DNA from: Kofleriaceae bacterium
Lineage (GTDB): Bacteria; Myxococcota_A; Polyangia; Haliangiales; Haliangiaceae
Direction of reading: 5' to 3'
Length of the DNA stretch: 43,141 nt
NCBI GenBank assembly: GCA_025357755.1
Contig: JANXOP010000354.1
Location: forward strand, 1 to 43,141
Under the pieces are notes generated by a model. The model worked only from the letters and a program-made list of their open reading frames with translations. It did no database searches and was not told the origin of the DNA. Position numbers and translations under genes: made by a program. Of the stretch, positions 32,447 to 43,141 are shown one piece after another (position 1 is the stretch's first letter; each line of letters starts with the position of its first letter).

Positions 32447-34731
32447 CGCGTGCGGATCCGGATGATCACCGACTTCGAGGTCGGCGTGCGCGAGCGTTCG
32501 GCGAGGCTATCCATCGGCACCAGGACGTTGGTCTCGGGGAAGTACGTGCAGCAGTTACCGCGCGGAATATCGTACGGCACCACGATGAACGCTTCGGCGA
32601 CGCGCTCGCCATCGTGCCATTCGCTGACGAGGTCGACGACCTGGCGCTCGACGAGGCCACGCTCGACCATGTCGGCCGCGTGCATGAACACCACGCGCCG
32701 CTCGCCGCGCACGCCGCGATAGCGATCGTCGAACCCGTAGATCGTCGTATTGTATTGATCGTGGCTGCGCACGGTCATCATCCGCAGCCGACCGGGCGGC
32801 AGCGCCAGATCTGGCGGCTCGGAGAGCGTGAACTTCGCGCGGTGACCTTTGACCTCGGTGAACGATCGGTCGCGGCCCGCGTTCGGCAGCTGGAACCCGT
32901 TCGGGGTCCGCACGCGCGCGTTGAAGTCCTCGAAGCCCGGCACCACGCGCGAGATGTGCTCGCGGATGAGGTCGTAGTTCGCGCCGAGCGCATCCCACGC
33001 GACCGTCGCGCTGCCAAACATCGCCTTGCCGAGCATCGCGCAGATCTGCGGCTCGCCACGGAGCTCCGGACTCGCGGGCTGGAGCACGCCCTCGGAGCGA
33101 TGGATGATGCTCATCGAATCCTCGACGGTGACGAACCCGGCGGGATCGATCTCGCTGCGCCCCAAGCACGGCAAGATCAGCGCGCGCTTGCCGGGATAGA
33201 GGTGCGTACGGTTGAGCTTGGTGGTCACGCCGATCGTGAGATCTGTGCGCTCGAGCCCGGCCGCGGTGCGCGGCGTATCGGGCGTGGCCTGCAAGAAGTT
33301 GCCGCCCATTCCGAAGAACACACCGACCTTGCCGTGCTCCATCGCCTCGCACGCTTCGATCACGTCCTGCCCGGGAAGCGTCGGCGCCTTGAAGCCGAAC
33401 TCGGCGCCCAGAGCGTCGAGGAACTGCGGGCGCGGGAGATGGTAGATGCCCATCGTGCGATCGCCTTGCACGTTGGAGTGCCCGCGCACCGGGCACAGGC
33501 CCGCGCCTTGGCGACCGATATTGCCGCGCAGGAGCAACAGATTCACGACCTCTTCGATCGTCGCGACCGCGTGCTTGTGCTGGGTCAGGCCCATCGCCCA
33601 GCACGCGATCACGGCCTTCGAGGCGATGTAGAGCTCGCCGATCTCGCGGATCCGCGCCTCGGAGACGCCGGAGCGTTCGGTGATCAGCGCCCACGGCATC
33701 CCGAGCACGTGCTCGCGATACGGGCCGAAGTTGTCGGTGTACTCGCCGACGAACCGCGAGTCGACGATGTCGCCGAGCTTCTGCTGCACGGTCGTCGCAT
33801 CGTGCGAGCGCTGGGCCTCGCTATCTCGCTCGAGCACGACCTTCGCGAGGCCGAGCAAGAACGCGAGGTCGCCACCGATCTGGATCTGGATGAACTGCTT
33901 GGCGATCGTGACACCACCGAACAGATCGAGCGGATGCTGTGGATGAGCGAACTTGGTCAGCGCGACTTCCTTGAGCGGATTGATCGCCACGATCATCGCG
34001 CCGCGCTTGGCCGCCGCACGCAAGGTCGTGAGCATCCGCGGATGATTGGTGCCGGGGTTCTGACCGATGACGAAGATCAGGTCAGCGTGATCGAAGTCCT
34101 CGATCGAGACCGTGCCCTTGCCGGTGCCGATCGTCTCCGACAGCGCGACGCCACTGGACTCGTGGCACATGTTCGAGCAGTCGGGGAAGTTGTTCGTGCC
34201 CTGGAGCCGGCCGACCAGCTGGTACATGAACGCCGCCTCGTTACTCGTGCGGCCCGACGTGTAGTAGACGCTGCGCTCCGGCCCCGCCTTCTTCAGCTCG
34301 GCCGCGGCGAGCTGCATCGCCGCGTCCCACGTGATCGGTCGGTAGTGGCGACCTTCGAGCACCATCGGGTGCGTGATTCGCCCGAGGTGACCGAGCTCGA
34401 AGTCGCTGAGCAACCGTAGCTCGTCGATCGACAGCGCCGCGAACTTCTCCGGCGAGCAGCGCAGCGACGTCGCCTCTTCGGCGATCGCCTTCGCACCGTT
34501 CTCGCAGAACTCGAACGTGTCGCGCTTCTTTGGCTCGGGCCACGCACAGCCGGGGCAATCGAAGCCCGCTTGCTGGTTCATCGACAGGAGCGCGCGCGTA
34601 CCTCGCACCACCGAGTGGTTTTCTTCGAGCTTCTCCGCGGTGTGGAACAGCGCGGGGAGCCCACCGGCGACCTTGGGCAGCTCGGTCAGGTGGATGTCGG
34701 CGCGCTCGGGCTCGTGCGTCGTGTCACTCAC
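32443..34731 (-). CDS. Formate-dehydrogenase-like molybdopterin oxidoreductase (FdhF/YdeP family)
   Basis: 762 residues. The fold is that of bis-MGD molybdenum enzymes. The segment NNFPDCSNMCHESSGVAL places Cys189-His190 where formate dehydrogenase has Sec/Cys-His bound to molybdenum, and GQNPGTNHPRM supplies the substrate-binding arginine. Near the N-terminus FDCPGCAWPEP (Cys59, Cys62) and Cys76 replace the usual four-cysteine FeS motif, as in the YdeP-like group. No Sec codon is used. No FeS-subunit or membrane-subunit genes adjoin. It is encoded tail-to-tail with purU, whose product is formate, making formate oxidation an attractive but unproven role. Confidence 0.88.
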   Translation of the reverse strand: MSDTTHEPERADIHLTELPKVAGGLPALFHTAEKLEENHSVVRGTRALLSMNQQAGFDCPGCAWPEPKKRDTFEFCENGAKAIAEEATSLRCSPEKFAALSIDELRLLSDFELGHLGRITHPMVLEGRHYRPITWDAAMQLAAAELKKAGPERSVYYTSGRTSNEAAFMYQLVGRLQGTNNFPDCSNMCHESSGVALSETIGTGKGTVSIEDFDHADLIFVIGQNPGTNHPRMLTTLRAAAKRGAMIVAINPLKEVALTKFAHPQHPLDLFGGVTIAKQFIQIQIGGDLAFLLGLAKVVLERDSEAQRSHDATTVQQKLGDIVDSRFVGEYTDNFGPYREHVLGMPWALITERSGVSEARIREIGELYIASKAVIACWAMGLTQHKHAVATIEEVVNLLLLRGNIGRQGAGLCPVRGHSNVQGDRTMGIYHLPRPQFLDALGAEFGFKAPTLPGQDVIEACEAMEHGKVGVFFGMGGNFLQATPDTPRTAAGLERTDLTIGVTTKLNRTHLYPGKRALILPCLGRSEIDPAGFVTVEDSMSIIHRSEGVLQPASPELRGEPQICAMLGKAMFGSATVAWDALGANYDLIREHISRVVPGFEDFNARVRTPNGFQLPNAGRDRSFTEVKGHRAKFTLSEPPDLALPPGRLRMMTVRSHDQYNTTIYGFDDRYRGVRGERRVVFMHAADMVERGLVERQVVDLVSEWHDGERVAEAFIVVPYDIPRGNCCTYFPETNVLVPMDSLAERSRTPTSKSVIIRIRTR

Positions 34732-34781
34732 TAGAGCCGTTTAGCATGCACGTTGCGATCAGGCGTGCGCCCGGCATGGAC

Positions 34782-36086
34782 TCACCATTCCATACGGAAC
34801 GTGGCGCTGGCGCCCGTCGGGCTGACCACCGGCGTGATCGCGAACGGCTCGTGGTGCTTGCGACGGCCCGCTACCGAGACCGGCTTATCTTCTTCACCGT
34901 TCTTGATGTAGAGCACGACGAACCCGATCGCCGAGATGACCCCGAAGCCGACGGTCAGCGGAATCCCGATCTTCGTCAGGCTGTTGCCGTCGCAGGAGTC
35001 CTTGAACGTCTTGTTGGCAGGAGCGGAGCCGGCCGCGACGATGTTGCCATCGGCGGTGCCGCACTTGTCGAGCCCGTAGTCCGTCTTGGTCCGATCGCTG
35101 GCGGTCGACAGATCGAGGCCGCTCGGGTCATAGCCGTTCGAGATCTTGGAGTAACCGTAGATCCAGACGCCACCACCGACGACCGCGCCAGCGAGGCCGC
35201 CGTACGCCATCGTTTTCCACAGCGCCTTGCTCGACGAGTGCGACTCCGAGCCCGACATGCCGCGGCTCGGGTTCGAGCCGCTACCCAGGTTCTGGGTACC
35301 GGTCAGGTCGTTGCCGGAGCCGGTGCCCGTCCCCGTATCACCAGGGCCGACGACCGGTGGACCCTTGTCCTTGCTGAGGTCTGCCGAGATCGTGGTGTTC
35401 TCGCCCGCGGTGCAGGCGACTTCACCCTTGGTCCAGCGGTGGTAGCCCGGTGCCTCGACCGAGATCGAGTACTTGCCCTCGGAGAGTCCCGTGACCTGGC
35501 CGGTCGAGTTCGTGATGTTGCCGCGATCGGCGGTGCCGATCTGGATCGTGCCGCGATCGACCCCCGGCGTCTTCACGGTGATCGTGCAGCCGTCGGCCTG
35601 GCCCGTGAGGCCGTTGTAGACCTTCTTCGCGAAGTTCTGGAGCGCCACACCGTTCGTCGCGGTCGCGACGTTGCTCGGCGAAACATGCTCTTTCTTCTTC
35701 GCGTGGACATCCAAAATCTGGATGACGACGTCGTAGTTACTGCCCCGCTTCGTGACCGAGCCGTACATCAGAAAATCGGCGCCGAGATCGCCGCCGATGC
35801 TCGCCATGCAGTTGATGGCCTCGCCATCACAGCCCTTCAGGAGCTTGAGGTCGATGAGCTCTTTGTCGCCGCCATTCGCGAGCGTGTAGGGACCGCCGAC
35901 CTTCGCGCGACTGCGCAGATCTTCGGTCAACGTCTTGGCGAAGTTGACGTCGTCGTTGCTCGGCGTCCCCGACTTGTCGAGAACCTCGAGACCGAGGATC
36001 GCGATCGAAGGTTTCGCGGCGGCGATGCCGGCCGCAGCGCAAACCAAGAGCGCAGCCGCAGAGAGGCTAAACGTACGGGACCCCAT
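34782..36086 (-). CDS. Exported CsgG/TolB-like protein with PEGA domain and two C-terminal membrane helices
   Basis: 434 residues. The signal peptide SLSAAALLVCAAAGIAAA is followed by a domain (~27-160) beginning PSIAILGLEV, with FAKTLTEDLRSRAK and GADFLMYGSVTKRG. This pattern is familiar from CsgG/LpoB- or TolB-N-like folds. A PEGA-like segment (TITVKTPGVDRGTIQIG, GLSEGKYSISVEAPGYHRW) and a Gly/Ser-rich linker follow. Two transmembrane helices (TMAYGGLAGAVVGGGVWIY, KIGIPLTVGFGVISAIGFVV) and a short basic tail complete it. TATAAT lies eight bases before the ATG at 36086. Function unknown; the architecture recurs elsewhere in the window. Confidence 0.8.
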   Translation of the reverse strand: MGSRTFSLSAAALLVCAAAGIAAAKPSIAILGLEVLDKSGTPSNDDVNFAKTLTEDLRSRAKVGGPYTLANGGDKELIDLKLLKGCDGEAINCMASIGGDLGADFLMYGSVTKRGSNYDVVIQILDVHAKKKEHVSPSNVATATNGVALQNFAKKVYNGLTGQADGCTITVKTPGVDRGTIQIGTADRGNITNSTGQVTGLSEGKYSISVEAPGYHRWTKGEVACTAGENTTISADLSKDKGPPVVGPGDTGTGTGSGNDLTGTQNLGSGSNPSRGMSGSESHSSSKALWKTMAYGGLAGAVVGGGVWIYGYSKISNGYDPSGLDLSTASDRTKTDYGLDKCGTADGNIVAAGSAPANKTFKDSCDGNSLTKIGIPLTVGFGVISAIGFVVLYIKNGEEDKPVSVAGRRKHHEPFAITPVVSPTGASATFRMEW

Positions 36087-36094
36087 GGCCGGCC

Positions 36095-36100
36095 ATTATA
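36095..36100 (-). promoter_or_regulatory. TATAAT box adjacent to the start codon
   Basis: A perfect TATAAT on the minus strand ends nine bases before the ATG at 36086, leaving eight bases between. A transcript from it would begin at or just before the start codon. No clear -35 is seen. Confidence 0.45.
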
Positions 36101-36164
36101 CACGTCTGACCGCTCTGGTTCCTGGCTTGCCACAGATCGCCGGGCTACCGTGTACCGCCCGGCC

Positions 36165-37646
<1,482 letters not shown>

Positions 37647-37708
37647 CAAGCCCTCGCTAGCTAACTTGCGATCCCGAACGCGACGAGGGATCATGCGAGA
37701 CCCGGAGT

Positions 37709-38458
37709 ATGAGCGACGACGACAAGCGCAGGAGTGACCGCGAGCCGGTCACACTATTCGTCGATTACGAAGGTGCCGACGATCTGCTCGGCGACTACAC
37801 CGAGAACCTCTCGAGCGGCGGCACGTTCGTCGCGACCAACCGCGAGCTGCCGGTCGGCACGACGGTCCAGCTCGTGCTCTCGTTCGCGGGCCTCCTCGAA
37901 CCGATCCGGATCGAAGGCACCGTGCGGTGGACGCGCGGTGCGCAACTACCGCTCGATGGAGACAGCGGCGAAGCGGGTGCAGGGCTCCAGTTCGCAGCCG
38001 GTGCGGCCCGCGATCAGCTCGCGGTCCTCATCGAGAAGATCCGCAGCCGCGATCCCAAGACCGTGTCGCGGCTGTTCCACGTGCTCGTCGTCGAGGACAA
38101 CAAGCACGTCGCCGCGTTGATCCAGGATGGCCTCAAGGGCTCGGCCCGCCGCGACTTCGGGGGTGGCGTGTCCTTCGTCGTGCGCCAGGCCGAGGATGGG
38201 CGCCAGGCGATCGAGATCCTCCGTCGCGATACGTTCGATGCGCTGATCATCGACATGTACCTGCCCGTCCTCGACGGCGCGCAAGTGATCGCCTCGGCGC
38301 GCAACGAGCTCGGGTTGACCTCGCTCCCGATCATCGCGGTCTCGGCAGGTGGTGATCAGGCGCGCAAGTCCGCGCTCGAAGCGGGCGCGAACATCTTCCT
38401 CGACAAGCCGATGCGCCTTCGCCAGGTCATCGACACGATCCAGAAGCTGATCAACTGA
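37709..38458 (+). CDS. PilZ-receiver fusion protein
   Basis: 249 residues. The N-terminal PilZ-type domain (~1-115) has KRRSDREPV and NLSSGG, the two parts of the c-di-GMP-binding signature. The C-terminal receiver domain (~123-249) keeps acidic Glu129/Asp130, phospho-acceptor Asp182 (IIDMYLP), Ser212 and Lys233 (LDKP). It has no DNA-binding output. It would connect a phosphorelay with c-di-GMP, in motility or development. It follows the histidine kinase, its likely phosphodonor. The last base abuts the convergent TPR protease gene. Confidence 0.92.
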   Translation: MSDDDKRRSDREPVTLFVDYEGADDLLGDYTENLSSGGTFVATNRELPVGTTVQLVLSFAGLLEPIRIEGTVRWTRGAQLPLDGDSGEAGAGLQFAAGAARDQLAVLIEKIRSRDPKTVSRLFHVLVVEDNKHVAALIQDGLKGSARRDFGGGVSFVVRQAEDGRQAIEILRRDTFDALIIDMYLPVLDGAQVIASARNELGLTSLPIIAVSAGGDQARKSALEAGANIFLDKPMRLRQVIDTIQKLIN

Positions 38459-41281
<2,823 letters not shown>

Positions 41282-41288
41282 CCCATAG

Positions 41289-41338
41289 AATCTGTGCGAC
41301 CTGGCTACCCCTGTCAAACCCGAACCTGGTGGTATCCT
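41289..41338. promoter_or_regulatory. Overlapping divergent leaderless promoters
   Basis: Leftward: TTGACA (41317-41312), 17 bases, CAGATT (41294-41289), seven bases to GTG at 41281. Rightward: CTGTCA (41311-41316), 16 bases, TATCCT (41333-41338), six bases to GTG at 41345. The -35 hexamers overlap by five bases, so the two promoters probably compete. Confidence 0.5.
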
Positions 41339-41344
41339 CCGATC

Positions 41345-41851
41345 GTGGCCGAAGCGTCCAAGGAACCCGTCAGTAAGTCCCACGGGATCTACGACACGTT
41401 CGACGCGTTCCTGAAGCAGGCGATCAAGGAGTACTACGACCGCGGCTGGACGACCCGACGCGGCAACTTCATCGCGCTCCTCATCGCCTCGGGCACGACC
41501 TCGGTCGCGCTCGCGAAGGACTCGGTCGTCAGCGGCGAGGGTGCCAAGAAGGTCGCGATCGGCGCGGGCCTCGCGGTCGCCCTCCGGATCGGCCTGCGGT
41601 TCGCTATTGGTGGTCCGCTCGGGCTCGTGCTCACCATCGCCTCGGGCGCGGCCATGCTGTCGTACTTCGTGCGGAATCAGAAGGACATCGTCAAGAAGGT
41701 CTCGGCCTACAAGGTCGTGATCGCCGATATGGACAAGCGCTTCACCGAGATCCAGACCGGTTGGCGCGACGGCAAGTACCAGGTTCCCGATCGCAACCTC
41801 ATGATCGATGGGCTGATGAAGCAGCTCATTTCTCAAGTCGACGAATCGTGA
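41345..41851 (+). CDS. Small membrane-associated hypothetical protein
   Basis: 168 residues. A charged N-terminus with FDAFLKQAIKEYYDRGW is followed by RRGNFIALLIASGTTSVAL and a hydrophobic region (VAIGAGLAVALRIGLRFAI, GPLGLVLTIASGAAMLSYFV). The C-terminus is basic, with KDIVKKVSAYKVVIADMDKRF. I do not recognise it. The GTG at 41345 is chosen for the TATCCT box six bases upstream; an upstream GTG at 41294 is possible. The stop overlaps the next start (GTGA), so the two are coupled. Confidence 0.75.
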   Translation: MAEASKEPVSKSHGIYDTFDAFLKQAIKEYYDRGWTTRRGNFIALLIASGTTSVALAKDSVVSGEGAKKVAIGAGLAVALRIGLRFAIGGPLGLVLTIASGAAMLSYFVRNQKDIVKKVSAYKVVIADMDKRFTEIQTGWRDGKYQVPDRNLMIDGLMKQLISQVDES

Positions 41852-42663
41852 GCCCGAAGTCCATCGGCGCCGTCCTCGCGCTCTTCTGGTTCTCGGCCGC
41901 ATCGGCCGTAGCGGCCCCGAAGAAGCCGCCCAAGAAGGAGCCGAAGCCGGAGGCTCCGGTCGAGGCCCCTGCGCCCCCGCCCGCGCCGGCCCCCGAGCCC
42001 ACGATCACGCAGTTTCCGAAAGATGGCCGCAAGATCATCGGCATCCTCGATGTCCGGATCGACGGCGCGCCGACCGAAGTCGGGGCCCAGTTCCAGCGCG
42101 ACCTCGAGGCGCAGGTCGACAACAAGCACTACTACCTCGCGCCTCGCGTGCGGATGCACGACATCCTCGCGAACTCGACCAAGTGGACCGAGGGCTGCGT
42201 GGTCGGCGATTGCTTGCGCGAAGCGCGCGCGCAGACCGGCGCCGATGTCGTGCTGCTCGCGTCGCTCAATGGTTCGGGCACGAGCTTTGGCTGGGTGATC
42301 ACGCTGGTCTCGACCCAGATGGGCACCGTGATCGGCCAACAATCCGAGCGCTGCGATGTCTGTACGATCAGCGAGGCGCTCAACACCGCGACGCTCGCGA
42401 CGGTGCAGCTCTTGAACTCGATCCCCGACGAGCTCGGTTCGCCGAAGCCCGGTCCGTCGCCGACCAAGCCGCTCGAAGACAAGCTCGATCACGTGCACCA
42501 CGCGCACAAGGTCGCGGGGACCGCACTCACGATCACCGGCCTCGCGGTCGCCGTGGTCGGTGGAGCGATCTACTTCGCGAACGATCACTCCAGGACCGGC
42601 CTGGGGGTCGCCGGCGTCGGTGGTGGGTTGCTACTCGGCGGCGTCTTCACGCTGGCGTTCTAG
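41848..42663 (+). CDS. Exported CsgG/LpoB-like protein with two C-terminal membrane helices
   Basis: 271 residues. Signal peptide SIGAVLALFWFSAASAVAA, then a Lys/Pro-rich linker (PKKPPKKEPKPEAPVEAP), then a domain starting KIIGILDVRIDGAP with TGADVVLLASLNGSG, much like the equivalent part of the protein at 34782-36086. Four cysteines in CVVGDC and CDVC suggest disulfides. Two hydrophobic helices (ALTITGLAVAVVGGAIYF and VGGGLLLGGVFTLAF) end it. No PEGA domain is seen. The GTG at 41848 overlaps the previous gene's stop. Confidence 0.8.
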   Translation: MSPKSIGAVLALFWFSAASAVAAPKKPPKKEPKPEAPVEAPAPPPAPAPEPTITQFPKDGRKIIGILDVRIDGAPTEVGAQFQRDLEAQVDNKHYYLAPRVRMHDILANSTKWTEGCVVGDCLREARAQTGADVVLLASLNGSGTSFGWVITLVSTQMGTVIGQQSERCDVCTISEALNTATLATVQLLNSIPDELGSPKPGPSPTKPLEDKLDHVHHAHKVAGTALTITGLAVAVVGGAIYFANDHSRTGLGVAGVGGGLLLGGVFTLAF

Positions 42664-42665
42664 CC

Positions 42666-42979
42666 TCAGACGCCGAGGAACAGGTAATCGAGCGCGGCCA
42701 CGATCTGGTCGCGAAACGAAACGAGCGAGCCCTTGGTTTCTCGGAGATCGACCGTTGACATCGCCGTGAGCTTTGGAATCAGCACCACGTACGCGGTCCC
42801 TCCGACGTCGACATCTGGCGCGAGCCGGCCTGCGGTGCCTGGGAGCTTTGCCCGGGCACGAGGGGAGCAACGATCCTGTCGCGACCTGGATCAGCGAGAT
42901 CGGCCTGGAGGACGACGACGAACGGATAAGCACGCCGAGCGCGCGCGATCGGATTCGTGAAGATGTCGAGCTGGTTCAT
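42666..42979 (-). pseudogene. ccdB: CcdB-family toxin gene with one-base frameshift
   Basis: The product opens NQLDIFTNPIARARRAYPFVVVLQADL, clearly CcdB-like (gyrase poison). The frame from ATG 42979 reads to VAPLVP and then loses resemblance. The continuation (LAPDVDVGGTAYVVLIPKL ... QIVAALDYLFLGV, stop at 42666) lies in another frame and fits the C-terminal half of CcdB. Adding one base in the CCCGGG at 42851-42856 joins the two and gives ~104 residues, normal for CcdB. The toxin is therefore probably dead, or the base is a sequencing error. ccdB typically needs its C-terminal residues to bind gyrase. AGGAGG precedes the ATG and overlaps the ccdA end. Confidence 0.8.
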
Positions 42980-43141
42980 TCATCCTCCTCGTAGTGCTCG
43001 CGCACCATCGCGGCGAACGAACCATGCTTCGCGCTGTAGGCATCGCACGCGGCGAGATCCTGCAGGACCTCTGCCTTGACTCGTTCGGCGAGCCGACGTG
43101 CAACCTCGTCGCTGAGTGCCTGCTCGGCGACCTGCGAGGCG
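42976..43141 (-). CDS. ccdA: CcdA-family antitoxin, C-terminal part
   Basis: Partial: the gene runs off the right end of the window. The visible 54 residues end AKHGSFAAMVREHYEEDE, matching the toxin-binding tail of CcdA proteins, after a helical ARRLAERVKAEVLQDLAA. The stop overlaps the ccdB start (ATGA), as in other ccd operons. The N-terminal ribbon-helix-helix DNA-binding part and promoter lie outside. Confidence 0.82.
   Translation of the reverse strand, partial: ASQVAEQALSDEVARRLAERVKAEVLQDLAACDAYSAKHGSFAAMVREHYEEDE

Noticed and set aside
31933..34419. Rightward open frame of 828 codons
   Set aside because: Shadow of the molybdoenzyme and purU; no motifs.
32443..34731. Selenocysteine in the formate-dehydrogenase-like enzyme
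   Set aside because: The molybdenum-ligand position is an ordinary Cys codon and no in-frame TGA occurs.
34530..36164. N-terminal extension of the histidine kinase frame
   Set aside because: It is antisense to the exported PEGA protein; the kinase's first membrane helix begins just after 36165.

Overview
The window is high-GC, densely packed chromosomal DNA that most resembles a predatory or soil Myxococcota (Kofleriaceae/Haliangiales/Polyangiales-like). The grounds are two Ser/Thr kinases of myxobacterial type, a sigma factor resembling the Myxococcales-specific ECF family, a PilZ-receiver fusion, secreted PEGA-domain proteins, TPR-rich metalloprotease and vWA lipoproteins, and abundant GTG/TTG starts. 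I saw no rRNA, tRNA, CRISPR array or insertion sequence.

Layout. 0.1-3.3 kb: a large repeat protein with a SUKH/SMI1-like N-terminus and an unclear start. 3.3-5.7 kb: a two-gene acyl-CoA dehydrogenase operon behind a palindromic operator; the first subunit lacks the usual catalytic glutamate motif. 5.7-8.0 kb: an AraC regulator divergent from a short-chain dehydrogenase, then a small membrane protein. 8.0-10.5 kb: a leftward operon of a secreted protein and a vWA lipoprotein, followed downstream by three mutually pairing inverted-repeat arms. 10.5-11.7 kb: a short-coiled-coil Gre-like factor, a double-glycine-leader peptide gene with three 11-residue repeats, and a small unknown gene. 11.8-14.2 kb: a second AraC regulator, an NAD-dependent epimerase-like protein and a convergent CDP-alcohol phosphatidyltransferase. 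14.3-18.4 kb: a lidless Hsp70 coupled to a J-domain/TPR protein, then a KAS III-like synthase coupled to an MtfA peptidase. 18.5-23.2 kb: a membrane protein, RecQ, and an OmpA-family protein with a terminator. 23.3-27.2 kb: a zinc-finger/kinase/TPR protein divergent from an ECF sigma factor. 27.5-32.4 kb: a co-directional run of LivK-like lipoprotein, Ser/Thr kinase, PEGA membrane protein and PurU. 32.4-36.1 kb: a formate-dehydrogenase-like molybdoenzyme and a PEGA protein, both leftward. 36.2-38.5 kb: a histidine kinase and a PilZ-receiver regulator. 38.5-41.3 kb: a TPR metalloprotease. 41.3-42.7 kb: two small envelope genes. 42.7-43.1 kb: the end of a ccdAB toxin-antitoxin pair, with ccdB broken by a one-base frameshift.

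How the parts fit. Three themes recur. (1) Fatty-acyl metabolism: paired acyl-CoA dehydrogenases, a PA3286-type KAS III and a phospholipid synthase. (2) Envelope sensing: sigma/anti-sigma-like kinase, substrate-binding lipoprotein/kinase, histidine kinase/PilZ regulator and several PEGA/CsgG-like secreted proteins. (3) One-carbon metabolism: PurU, which releases formate, overlaps end-to-end with a formate-dehydrogenase-like enzyme.

Many genes lack a Shine-Dalgarno sequence and instead carry a TANNNT-like -10 box about six bases before the start codon, so leaderless transcription looks common. I used this pattern to choose several starts. The items I consider most worth following are the double-glycine repeat peptide (11225-11416), the frameshifted ccdB, the short Gre factor, the lidless Hsp70/J-TPR pair, the sigma/zinc-finger-kinase pair, and the switch-like inverted repeats at 7951-8060.
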